NCBI GenBank assembly: GCA_050117315.1
Contig: JASFMY010000160.1
Coordinates: forward strand, 1 to 12,988
Source: JANQIV01 sp050117315
GTDB lineage: Bacteria; Bacteroidota; Ignavibacteria; Ignavibacteriales; Melioribacteraceae
DNA length: 12,988 nt
Reading direction: 5' to 3'
Under the pieces are notes generated by a model that was given only the letters and a program-made list of their open reading frames with translations, made no database searches and was not told the origin of the DNA. Positions 1 to 6,577 of the stretch are shown here, piece by piece. Each line of letters begins with the position of its first letter. Within the stretch, counting starts at the first letter, position 1. Made by a program: the position numbers and the translations under genes.

Positions 1-18
1 TGAAAATTATTAGCGGTT

Positions 19-55
19 GTAGGTTCAATTCGCCGCGGCGAACTGCCCCCGCTAC
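19..55 (+). other. possible 3' end of a tRNA gene (T-arm and acceptor) interrupted by a palindrome
   Basis: Seen: GTAGG (19-23), TTCAATT (24-30) and C (31), then an 11-nt GC-rich block (32-42), then CTGC (43-46), CCCCGCT (47-53) and A (54). If the block is removed, GTAGG/CCTGC forms a perfect 5-bp T stem (one T-G wobble) around a normal T loop, followed by a 7-nt acceptor strand and a discriminator, with no encoded CCA. The ending resembles bacterial initiator tRNAs. The block completes the 14-bp palindrome TTCGCCGCGGCGAA (29-42). The rest of the gene would lie to the left of the window. Alternative: an unrelated hairpin, because TAGCGG (11-16) also pairs with CCGCTA (49-54). Confidence 0.3.
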
Positions 56-60
56 TAAGA

Positions 61-95
61 AAAGGCTAAGTTTTTACTCAGCCTTTTTTATTTTT
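61..95 (+). terminator. rho-independent terminator
   Basis: AGGCTAAGT and ACTCAGCCT form a 9-bp stem with one mismatch around a short T loop, and a long T run follows. It sits directly after the tRNA-like sequence at the left edge and would end a plus-strand transcript entering from the left. Confidence 0.6.
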
Positions 96-125
96 AAATA
101 TTATGAAAAAATACTTTGTTTATAT

Positions 126-292
126 TAGAGTTTCTGCAAAATAAAAAAATTGTCATTTCGAACCCGTTTTTGGGGTGAGCCTGTCCGCCGTCTTTTTGGC
201 GGGAAATCTTTCAATTAGAGTACAATTTCAAAGATTTCTCCCTCCGGTCGAAATGACAAAACGTTTAGATGTCTAATTTTGCAGAAACTCTA
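126..292. repeat. MITE-like palindromic repeat, copy A (with 24-nt insertion)
   Basis: The ends are perfect 17-bp inverted repeats: TAGAGTTTCTGCAAAAT at 126-142 and its reverse complement at 276-292. Nested inside are a second inverted pair (GTCATTTCGA ... TCGAAATGAC) and a third (AAATCTTT ... AAAGATTT), so most of the element can fold into one long hairpin. A second copy lies at 1950-2089 in the same orientation. Relative to that copy, this one has 24 extra nucleotides at 180-203, themselves a small hairpin (CCGCC ... GGCGG). There is no coding capacity, so any mobility would need a transposase supplied elsewhere. Confidence 0.8.
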
Positions 293-307
293 TTATATAT
301 ATAATAC

Positions 308-961
308 TTAACTTACTTCTACTACACCCAAAGCTTCTATCAGTTGGGGATTATCTTCCAATGCAATCCGGGCTATTGTATAAAAATCGTTCATCCATTC
401 GTTTAATTCATCAACATATTTATCCCTTTCTTTTGTGGCGTCCTGAGCTTCTCCCATTTCATTATTTCTAATTGAATATGTATTTTGTGCGTCCTTTAAT
501 AAGTCATATGCTGCCTGGATTTTTTCATCTGTTATTCCAAAAGAAGTTAATGCTGATTTCGCTTCAGAATTTGTAGTTAGATTTCTGTAGAATTGATCAA
601 CCTGAGTAATCCAACCGGAAATCGTAACTTTTCTTTCACCCGATAATCCAAGCTCACTATAAATCCCGGGTCTATTTCTGAAACTGATCCTGCTTAATTT
701 TACAAGTTTAATATACTCCTTGTTTGCTGCTTCCCTTTTGTTATTAAAATCATCAGTTGCCTGGTACTGCTCACTGTATTCCTTTTTCTGCTTTGCATTT
801 AATTCACTTACTTTTTCAACAAGCTGTTTACCTTCATTAACCTTTTCGGAATCATAACCCAAAAGAGCTAATGCTTCAGAAATTTCGCTGTTTTCCAATG
901 CGTTTGTTAACGCCGCATTTGATTTTGTTAGAAGTTCATTAATTGATTCTTTGTAAACCAT
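308..961 (-). CDS. hypothetical two-repeat helical protein (217 aa)
   Basis: Function unknown; I do not recognise the family. The protein is soluble, highly charged and almost entirely helical, with no signal peptide or TM segment. It consists of two tandem copies of a roughly 92-residue unit, residues about 17-108 and 124-215. These align without gaps at an offset of exactly 107 residues: NSE at 24 and 131, G35/G142, EK at 39 and 146, AT at 68 and 175, P98/P205, LG at 104 and 211. Each unit looks like a small helical bundle containing a coiled coil. The start is well supported by GGAGG five to six bases before the ATG. Tandem 41-bp repeats lie just upstream. The gene sits between two copies of a palindromic repeat and next to a broken methyltransferase, so it may be accessory. 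Confidence 0.8.
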   Translation of the reverse strand: MVYKESINELLTKSNAALTNALENSEISEALALLGYDSEKVNEGKQLVEKVSELNAKQKKEYSEQYQATDDFNNKREAANKEYIKLVKLSRISFRNRPGIYSELGLSGERKVTISGWITQVDQFYRNLTTNSEAKSALTSFGITDEKIQAAYDLLKDAQNTYSIRNNEMGEAQDATKERDKYVDELNEWMNDFYTIARIALEDNPQLIEALGVVEVS

Positions 962-1030
962 AATTCCTCCGTTTTTAGATTTGCGGTGTGTGTATCTGAT
1001 CCGGAATGCTGAACAATTGCCTTAATATTG

Positions 1031-1194
1031 TTCCGGTTTGGCTGAAACTCATTCCGGGGAAATTTTATTCATTCCGATTTGACCAAAATTCATTCCGGCG
1101 GAAATTTATTTATCCCGGTTAGACCGGAATCCATTCCGGCGGGATTTTATTGATCCCGGCAAGACCATTACCCGTCCCGGTTTGATTTTGCTGA
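1031..1194. repeat. four degenerate 41-bp tandem repeats
   Basis: Units are at 1031-1071, 1072-1113, 1114-1154 and 1155-1194 (41, 42, 41 and 40 bp). Each begins TTCCG or CCCGG and has a second ATTCCGG-like core near its middle, giving a pseudo-period of about 20 bp; the last unit is the most degenerate. A further CCGGAAT lies at about 1009-1015. The array starts 70 bp upstream of the start codon of the 217-aa gene. There are no unique spacers, so it is not a CRISPR. It could be a cluster of protein-binding sites or simply a decaying minisatellite. It is the main content of the gene-free stretch 962-1238. Confidence 0.7.
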
Positions 1195-1238
1195 TTCCGT
1201 AGAATTTTTACTAATTTGGGGGAGTAAAAGGTGAGAAT

Positions 1239-1764
1239 TTAGATTCTGCCATAATGAGAAAGAACAAAACCGTAATTTTTCTTAAAATCAATTTCCTTTT
1301 TATCGGAATATTTTGCTCCTTTACTTATTGCCTTTAGCAACAATCTTCGTTTGGTCACTTCAATGAGTTCATCATATAGATCGAATCCCCCATTCTTTAA
1401 CTGTCGTAGCCAAATCTTTGTTAACCGGCAAAAAATCACACCACTTCAATAATAAATCACCGGCTCCACAAGTTGGATCAAATACTTTAAGGTTATTTAC
1501 ATTCTTGTCAAGCAAATTACTGCTTATGGCATAGTTGGCTAAATGAGGATGAGTAAAAAAAATACATGAATTAGCTAATGTCTTTGAATCAACCAATTTT
1601 TCTAGTTCTTTGGAAGCCCTACCATTAATATATTCATACAGTTTTTGTTGAGAATCTACATTTAATTGAGACCCCCAATGGATTTTTTCAATAAATTCAT
1701 CCAATTCCTCAACAAAGAATTTATACTTATTCATTAATAACAATTTATTATTGAAGTAATACAA
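1239..1764 (-). pseudogene. N6-adenine DNA methyltransferase remnant, frameshifted and 3'-truncated
   Basis: The first frame (start probably ATG at 1734, since the codon at 1764 gives an unlikely leader) reads into a class I methyltransferase: FFTHPHLANYAIS, then the SAM-binding motif I VFDPTCGAGDLLLK. It hits a stop at 1372 shortly after an EWG sequence. The other frame continues plausibly with GFDLYDELIEVTKRRLLLKAI, matching the segment I remember following motif I in related N-6 methylases (WG, a few residues, then GFD), so a short deletion near the G-run at about 1384-1392 shifted the frame. It then ends at 1239 with no NPPY motif, target-recognition domain or restriction partner. It would have methylated adenine in a restriction-modification system; as it stands it is almost certainly inactive. 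Confidence 0.65.
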
Positions 1765-1949
1765 AATTTAATAAAAATATAATTGACATATTATAACAAT
1801 CCATACAATTAAAATACAATAAAAAACATATTGTACAGATTTTGTTATTAACCGGCAATAGTAAGGTAAAAGGAACCCGCATCCATTTCGCAACTAACTA
1901 TAATCTTACGTGTCTCTAAATTATTACTAAAACGACCCATTAATTCATT

Positions 1950-2089
1950 AGAGTTTCTGCAAAATAAAAGTCAGTCATTTCGAACCCGTTTTTTGGGTGA
2001 GAAATCTTTCAATTAGAGGATGATTTTAAAGATTTCTCCCTCCGGTCGAAACGACAAAATGTTTAGATATTTTATTTTGCAGAAACTCT
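1950..2089. repeat. MITE-like palindromic repeat, copy B
   Basis: Perfect 20-bp terminal inverted repeats (AGAGTTTCTGCAAAATAAAA at 1950-1969, reverse complement at 2070-2089) enclose the same nested palindromes as the copy at 126-292. Outside the 24-nt insertion carried by that copy, the two agree closely. Both lie in the same orientation and bracket the 217-aa gene, the tandem repeats and the methyltransferase remnant. This repeat is the only recognisable content of the gene-free stretch 1765-2181. Confidence 0.8.
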
Positions 2090-2181
2090 GTTAGCAAGCT
2101 GGATAGTAATGCAAACTAAGTCCCCACAAAAATCAGGATAAAGTTATTCATAAGATAGGCTTTTAACTGATTGTTTTAGGT

Positions 2182-2577
2182 CTATATTTCACTTAAAGAA
2201 ACAGCTACCTCAGGAAATTCCTTTATAATTGCACTATCCAGAGTAACAAGCTTAAGTTCCAGCGATTCAGCTAAAACAACAAATTCCAGATCATAAGCGG
2301 ATAATCCGCACTGTTCTATTTTGTCAACTATTTCCAGAGACTCTACAGAGTATTCATTGCCTTTCATCATTTGTTCTGCGTTCTGCAAAATATCAACAGC
2401 GTCAATTTTACTTAGCAAGCCCTTTCTTAAATACAATGCAAGAATATTTCTAAACTCAGACCGCCATAAGAACGGGCTTATCCAATTAGGATCTTTTTTA
2501 TAAAGATTATTTGCCTTGACCGTATAATCACCGGGCAGCCAGAAGTAGGCAATTACATTTGTATCAACAACGATCAT
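2182..2577 (-). CDS. PIN-domain toxin of a VapBC/FitAB-type toxin-antitoxin pair
   Basis: A 131-aa protein spanning a whole PIN domain, the usual length for VapC or FitB toxins. These are Mg2+-dependent ribonucleases that inhibit translation by cutting tRNA or rRNA; the target cannot be read from sequence. The acidic residues expected at the active site are present: D5 (VVDTNV), E41 (RSEFRN), D96 (SAYDLEFV) and D114 (TLDSAI). The start codon overlaps the antitoxin stop in an ATGA arrangement (2574-2577), indicating translational coupling, with a weak AAGG about nine bases upstream. No inactivating change is visible, so the toxin is probably functional. Position next to repeats and a decayed methyltransferase fits an accessory region. 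Confidence 0.9.
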   Translation of the reverse strand: MIVVDTNVIAYFWLPGDYTVKANNLYKKDPNWISPFLWRSEFRNILALYLRKGLLSKIDAVDILQNAEQMMKGNEYSVESLEIVDKIEQCGLSAYDLEFVVLAESLELKLVTLDSAIIKEFPEVAVSLSEI

Positions 2578-2813
2578 GCTCTGCCTTGATTTTTAGCAAG
2601 ATTCAAATCTTCTAATTTTACTTTAAATTTAAGCCGGCTTCGTATTTTTTCAGTTTGTTCAAGAATTTTTTCAATCTCTGCATTATTTGGAAATAGAGAT
2701 TCTTCAAGACAAGCAATAATCTCATTGTTTAAACTTCTGTGGGTTATTGCAGCCCGTTCTTTAAGTTTTTTTCTTATTCTTTCAGGTATATTACGTACTG
2801 TTATGTTATTCAT
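2574..2813 (-). CDS. ribbon-helix-helix antitoxin (FitA/VapB-like)
   Basis: A 79-aa protein with the Arc/MetJ ribbon-helix-helix fold at its N terminus: a beta strand (NITVRNIP, residues 3-10), helix A (11-25) and helix B (SLNNEIIACLEESL, 27-40), followed by a charged helical tail (about 44-79) that should wrap around the PIN toxin. In this family the antitoxin neutralises the toxin and, as a dimer or toxin complex, represses its own operon. It is first in the operon and overlaps the toxin gene by 4 bp. Only a weak GGA lies before the ATG. A near-perfect 18-bp palindrome immediately upstream is a good candidate operator. Confidence 0.88.
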   Translation of the reverse strand: MNNITVRNIPERIRKKLKERAAITHRSLNNEIIACLEESLFPNNAEIEKILEQTEKIRSRLKFKVKLEDLNLAKNQGRA

Positions 2814-2824
2814 AAATATGATTC

Positions 2825-2842
2825 CATTTTGATATCATAATG
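2825..2842. promoter_or_regulatory. candidate antitoxin operator palindrome
   Basis: CATTTTGATATCATAATG is an 18-bp palindrome broken only by one symmetric mismatch pair, with TGATATCA perfect at its centre. It ends 12 bp before the antitoxin start codon, where ribbon-helix-helix antitoxins usually bind to autoregulate. Function is inferred from position and symmetry. Confidence 0.45.
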
Positions 2843-3260
2843 TAACCAATGCGATTTTTTTTTACAAGCAGCTTTTGAGGCTAAAATTCACTTCAAGCTA
2901 AAAGTTAAACATCCCCGCTTAAAAGCAACCCCGTTTTTCTCGGCTTTTTTGTTTTTGCAAAAATGAGGAATTATGCAAGATTAGCTCTAAGGCATATAAC
3001 CAGAATTTTTCTAAACCTTTGATTAGATTTTTACCGCAAACAAATTTTTTTTGATAATCTATTTGAACATATTTTCTGAAAAACCGTAATGATTATAAAT
3101 TTCTACAAAACTAATTTTCACTTAAAACATCTCTAAATAAATAAAAATCTGCAAATCAAATAAATTATACTGAAGCCCGTAAAAAAAATGGTTTAAGACC
3201 AGTGTTCGCTGAGAATTAATTAAGAATAATATTCTGAGGGGAATTTAAAAAACAACTAAT
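2843..3260. other. gene-free AT-rich stretch
   Basis: About 420 bp between the toxin-antitoxin pair and the enolase terminator. No coding frame with family resemblance, RNA gene or clear repeat is visible. The sequence around 2930-2955 has a T run after a weak, bulged GC-rich pairing that does not make a convincing terminator. Confidence 0.5.
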
Positions 3261-3298
3261 AAAAAAGAATGAGACTGTCTAAAAAGACAGCCTCATTT
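3260..3298 (-). terminator. rho-independent terminator of the enolase gene
   Basis: Read on the minus strand, ATGAGGCTGTC and GACAGTCTCAT pair (one G-T wobble) around a T-rich loop and are followed by a six-T tract. The hairpin starts about 20 bp beyond the enolase stop codon. Confidence 0.85.
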
Positions 3299-3316
3299 AT
3301 ATGTATAATTTATTTA

Positions 3317-4603
3317 TCAGCAGTTTATTGCAGAAATACCCGGAAATACTGAAGTAGTATCCAGCTCTTCTTCAATTCTTAAAAGCTGGTTGTATTTTGC
3401 AATTCTATCAGTTCTGCTTGCAGAACCGGTTTTAATTTGACCTGCATTTGTTGCAACCGCAATATCTGCAATTGTTGTATCTTCCGTTTCACCCGACCTG
3501 TGGCTGATTACACTTGTGTATCCGGCTTTTTTAGCCATTTCAATTGCTTCCAAAGTTTCAGTCAATGTCCCAATCTGATTTACTTTGACAAGTATTGAAT
3601 TAGCAACACCTTCGCTGATTCCTTTTGCCAATCTTTCGGTATTCGTTACAAAAAGATCATCACCTACAAGCTGAACTTTGCTTCCTATCTCATTTGTAAG
3701 TAACTTCCAGCCTTCCCAATCGTTTTCATCCAAACCGTCTTCAATTGAAACTATCGGATATTGGCTGACAAGATTTTTATAAATTTCAACCATCTGTCCG
3801 GAGGTTTTTTCAGATTTATCGGATTTAAAGAATTGATAAACACCTTTATCTTTAAGGTACATTTCGCTTGATGCAACATCTAATGCAAGACTTATGTCGT
3901 CGCCCGGTTTATACCCTGCTTTTGTAATTGCTTCCAATATCAAATCCAAAGTTTCTTCGTTGGATTTAATATTCGGGGCAAAACCGCCTTCATCGCCAAC
4001 GGATGTATTGTAATTTTTAGATTTTAATACTGATTTAAGCGCATGAAATGTTTCTGTTCCCATTCTTAAGGCTTCCGCAAAACTTTCAGCCCCGTGAGGC
4101 ATAACCATAAATTCCTGAAAATCTACCGTATTATCAGCGTGGCTGCCGCCGTTTAGAATATTCATCATCGGAACCGGCAATACTTTGGCATTGGTACCTC
4201 CAATGTATCTATATAAAGGTATACCTAACGCTTCGGCAGCTGCTTTAGCACATGCAAGCGACACACCCAATATTGCATTTGCACCCAATTCGGATTTATT
4301 TGCCGTTCCGTCTAATTCTCTTAAAAAATTATCAATGGCAACTTGATCAGCAGCGTCAAAGTCAATTAATTCATCGGCTATTTTTTCATTGATGTTATCA
4401 ACGGCTTTCAAAACACCCTTTCCTAAGTATCTGCCTTTATCACCGTCCCTTAACTCAACAGCTTCATGTTCTCCGGTAGAAGCACCGCTAGGTACGGCAG
4501 CTCTTCCAATAATGCCGGATTCCAGAAGAACTTCTACTTCTACGGTTGGGTTTCCTCTTGAATCTAAAATTTCTCTACCCAATACATCAATAATTGTTGT
4601 CAT
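3317..4603 (-). CDS. eno: enolase (phosphopyruvate hydratase)
   Basis: Enolase, EC 4.2.1.11, converts 2-phosphoglycerate to phosphoenolpyruvate in glycolysis and gluconeogenesis in the cytoplasm. At 428 aa it is full length. All key elements are visible: the mobile loop SGASTGEHEA (39-48), H155 in NGGSHADN, E205 in GDEGGFAP (catalytic acid region), Mg2+ ligands D242 (ALDVASSE), E288 (IEDGLDEND) and D315 (GDDLFVTN), catalytic lysine K340 (VKVNQIGT), the signature SHRSGETEDTT (367-377) and K391. The start is supported by AGGAG six bases upstream. The gene is monocistronic: a terminator follows it, and the next upstream gene is divergent. In many bacteria enolase also joins the RNA degradosome; nothing here tests that. 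Confidence 0.98.
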   Translation of the reverse strand: MTTIIDVLGREILDSRGNPTVEVEVLLESGIIGRAAVPSGASTGEHEAVELRDGDKGRYLGKGVLKAVDNINEKIADELIDFDAADQVAIDNFLRELDGTANKSELGANAILGVSLACAKAAAEALGIPLYRYIGGTNAKVLPVPMMNILNGGSHADNTVDFQEFMVMPHGAESFAEALRMGTETFHALKSVLKSKNYNTSVGDEGGFAPNIKSNEETLDLILEAITKAGYKPGDDISLALDVASSEMYLKDKGVYQFFKSDKSEKTSGQMVEIYKNLVSQYPIVSIEDGLDENDWEGWKLLTNEIGSKVQLVGDDLFVTNTERLAKGISEGVANSILVKVNQIGTLTETLEAIEMAKKAGYTSVISHRSGETEDTTIADIAVATNAGQIKTGSASRTDRIAKYNQLLRIEEELDTTSVFPGISAINC

Positions 4604-4638
4604 TTTTTCTCCTATTACTCAAATTAAAGAATGTTAAA

Positions 4639-4670
4639 ATTATAAAAAAAGATGTGGAAATTCAATTTCC
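4639..4670 (-). promoter_or_regulatory. candidate enolase promoter with overlapping palindrome
   Basis: On the minus strand, TTGAAT (4660-4665) lies 15 nt before a perfect TATAAT (4639-4644), about 36 bp upstream of the start codon. The first box lies inside the 15-bp perfect palindrome GGAAATTCAATTTCC (4656-4670), which could be an operator. The short spacer and AT-rich background limit confidence. Confidence 0.3.
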
Positions 4671-5021
4671 TGCCGTTAAATAATTGTGAATTCGTCTTTT
4701 AGTAGTATTTTTACCACAAAGAGAGATTGTGCTCTTTAACCAACCATTTCATTTCACAAACCAAATCTGAAACCGCTTACCAAAATTTGAACTTAATACT
4801 TTACCACCTTGTTTGTTACTTTGAAAAAAATATAAAACACAGAAATAAATAATATTTGAAATTTCCGATTGTTTTTTCTTAATTTGAATTCCTGTTTTAG
4901 TGCATATTCAAGAATACCAAATTTTACGGCATTAATTTTTTTTGTTTTTTTACGAAGATATGGCAATGAAATTTTGTAGTATGATATTAAATAATCGGAT
5001 ACCTTGATAAATAAATAAATT
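4671..5021. other. intergenic stretch between divergent genes
   Basis: About 350 bp separating the enolase promoter region from the 299-aa gene on the plus strand. I see no RNA gene, repeat or clear promoter. TACCTTGA at about 5001-5008 is only a poor match to the Bacteroidota -7 consensus. Confidence 0.4.
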
Positions 5022-5921
5022 ATGGCAAAAGAAAAAATAACAGTAAAACTGACGGGAAATAACCTACGAAGATTTGATGAATTCGTAGATAAACTTAGAT
5101 CAAAAATAAACGGGCTGGATATCGGCCTATTCAAGTTTGGTAGGATTGGGGAAGAAATAATTATTACATTCAGCGTTAATTCAAAATATCATAAAATCGT
5201 TGTGGATAATCTTTCAAGGTATAATTTTGATGTGCTTTTTGTAGACATGAAAACTTCAAATACACAAAAGGCTGTGGTGCAAAAACAAGAAAAAGTAACA
5301 GATGAAATAAAACCAACTACGTGGTCTGATCTTAAAAAATCGAAAACACATAAAACAGAGAATATCCCAATTGAGGAACTGGTAAAAACCGGGGATTATG
5401 AAGCAATTATCAAAATTGCATTAGACCAAAGACAGGGTGCCAAAAAGGTTGAAGAGGCTAAGAATAAATTAGATGAGGCTGTAAATATTGCAATTGATAA
5501 TGCATTTAATAAAGCCGTAAAAAAAAAACGAGTGGCAGACGACTCATTGCAAACCCTGCTAAAAATAGCCACCGACTTAAACTTAAAAAATCTTCATAAG
5601 ATTGATTTAGTTAAGAAAGCTGGATTGGTTGCTGTTGATTTATGTCAAGTTTACGGTACTTTAGTAGGAGATTTAGTTACTATCTGTACTAACAATAGGG
5701 TGCATAGTCTTGTTACAATTAAAGCGGCAGTAGCTCTTTCAAATAAGATATTGATTAATCCCGATTCTTACATTGAAGAAAAGGAATATGCAGTTAGACA
5801 TATAAATATCAGATGGATTTACATGGCTTTTGATATTGTAATGAAAGAAATATCTCAAGATGAAATAAAATCTTTAAATAGTCTTATTACATTTCTAGAA
5901 AAGGAAAGAGCTCAAAAATAA
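5022..5921 (+). CDS. hypothetical protein (299 aa), alpha/beta N-terminus and all-helical C-terminus
   Basis: Function unknown; not recognised. Three parts can be distinguished. Residues 1-75 look like a small alpha/beta domain (ITVKLTGNN, an amphipathic helix, EIIITFSVNSKYHKIVV, then FDVLFVDM). Residues 76-112 are a polar, lysine-rich linker. Residues 113-297 are all helical, with IPIEELVKTGDYEAIIKIALD resembling the helix pairs of HEAT/TPR-like scaffolds. There is no signal peptide or TM segment, so it should be cytoplasmic. The ATG has an A-rich leader (AAATAAATAAATT) without a Shine-Dalgarno site, common in Bacteroidota. The stop lies only 11 nt before tRNA-Arg, so the two may share a transcript. 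Confidence 0.8.
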   Translation: MAKEKITVKLTGNNLRRFDEFVDKLRSKINGLDIGLFKFGRIGEEIIITFSVNSKYHKIVVDNLSRYNFDVLFVDMKTSNTQKAVVQKQEKVTDEIKPTTWSDLKKSKTHKTENIPIEELVKTGDYEAIIKIALDQRQGAKKVEEAKNKLDEAVNIAIDNAFNKAVKKKRVADDSLQTLLKIATDLNLKNLHKIDLVKKAGLVAVDLCQVYGTLVGDLVTICTNNRVHSLVTIKAAVALSNKILINPDSYIEEKEYAVRHINIRWIYMAFDIVMKEISQDEIKSLNSLITFLEKERAQK

Positions 5922-5932
5922 ATTTTTCACTT

Positions 5933-6006
5933 GCCCCCGTAGCTCAGTAGGATAGAGCAACGGTTTCCTAAACCGCAGGTCGGAGGTTCGAATCCTCTCG
6001 GGGGTA
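5933..6006 (+). tRNA. tRNA-Arg (anticodon CCT)
   Basis: A complete cloverleaf: acceptor GCCCCCG/CGGGGGT (first pair G-T), D arm GCTC/GAGC, anticodon arm with loop TTCCTAA placing anticodon CCT at 5967-5969 (reads AGG), variable loop AGGTC, and T arm GGAGG/CCTCT around TTCGAAT. Discriminator A is at 6006; CCA is not encoded. One A-C mismatch closes the anticodon stem (27/43). The gene lies just downstream of the 299-aa gene; no clear terminator follows. Confidence 0.96.
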
Positions 6007-6143
6007 CTAAAAGTGAGTCATAAGATAGAAGTAATCAAAGCTTACTGTTTATTAAAAAAACTTTTCACATTATATTATTGAGCATTCTCGGTCTTTTTAC
6101 TCATTTTGCTTTATATCAGTGTTAAGGTAAATAAACAATTTAT

Positions 6144-6151
6144 TATATTTG
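6144..6151 (+). promoter_or_regulatory. possible Bacteroidota-type -7 element
   Basis: TATATTTG matches the Bacteroidota sigma consensus TAnnTTTG, about 50 bp before the STAS gene start. No good -33 TTG is found at the expected distance, so this is weak. Confidence 0.2.
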
Positions 6152-6200
6152 TTATTTAAGCTCGAAAGATAACATTTTACTAATATATCATAACTTTAGT

Positions 6201-6545
6201 ATGTACAGAAAATTTGAAGATTCATTTATAGGTAATGTTGCCGTATTAAAGGTAAACTTGAAACATGCAACCATGTCTGATGCAGCCAGATTCAGAGAAT
6301 TTGCCGGCAAAGTAATTGATGCGGGTGCAAATAAAATTGTAGTTGATATGAAGTCGTGCTTAATAATAGATTCCACATTTATTGGTGCTTTAGTTTCTTC
6401 GCTAAAAAAAGTAACTTCTATTGGAGGCAATTTAAGATTAGTAATTGACAGTACTCCTCAATCAAATATTTTTATGCTAACAGGTATAAGTAAAGTATTT
6501 AAAATTTATCCCGATCTAGACGAGGCAGTTAAGAGCTTTGAATAG
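6201..6545 (+). CDS. STAS-domain protein, anti-anti-sigma factor type
   Basis: A 114-aa protein made entirely of one STAS domain, the length of SpoIIAA/RsbV-like anti-anti-sigma factors. These bind an anti-sigma or switch kinase when unphosphorylated and are turned off by phosphorylation of a conserved serine. The alternating strand/helix pattern is clear: VAVLKVNL (13-20), NKIVVDMK (44-51), then the phospho-site loop DSTFIGALV with D57-S58, and GGNLRLVI (75-82). S58 is the expected phosphorylation site. No HPK-like kinase or PP2C phosphatase gene lies in the window, so partners are elsewhere or different. The start lacks a Shine-Dalgarno site. It opens a run of plus-strand genes that includes a sigma-like protein 440 bp downstream, suggestive but not proof of a shared pathway. 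Other STAS roles, such as in lipid trafficking, are possible. Confidence 0.85.
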   Translation: MYRKFEDSFIGNVAVLKVNLKHATMSDAARFREFAGKVIDAGANKIVVDMKSCLIIDSTFIGALVSSLKKVTSIGGNLRLVIDSTPQSNIFMLTGISKVFKIYPDLDEAVKSFE

Positions 6546-6577
6546 TATCGGTTAATAATTTATTTTTAAAATACAAA

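Noticed and set aside
1031..1194. Possible CRISPR array
   Set aside because: The repeats are contiguous and degenerate with no unique spacers and no cas genes nearby.
2925..2956. Terminator-like GC-rich stretch followed by T run
   Set aside because: The pairing needs a 4-5 nt bulge and no gene end lies close by on the plus strand.
4793..5134. 113-aa open frame on the minus strand
   Set aside because: It overlaps the start of the 299-aa gene antisense and runs through AT-rich intergenic DNA; no family resemblance.
6007..6060. Terminator after tRNA-Arg
   Set aside because: The only hairpin (AGTAA/TTACT) is 5 bp and AT-rich, with no proper T run.
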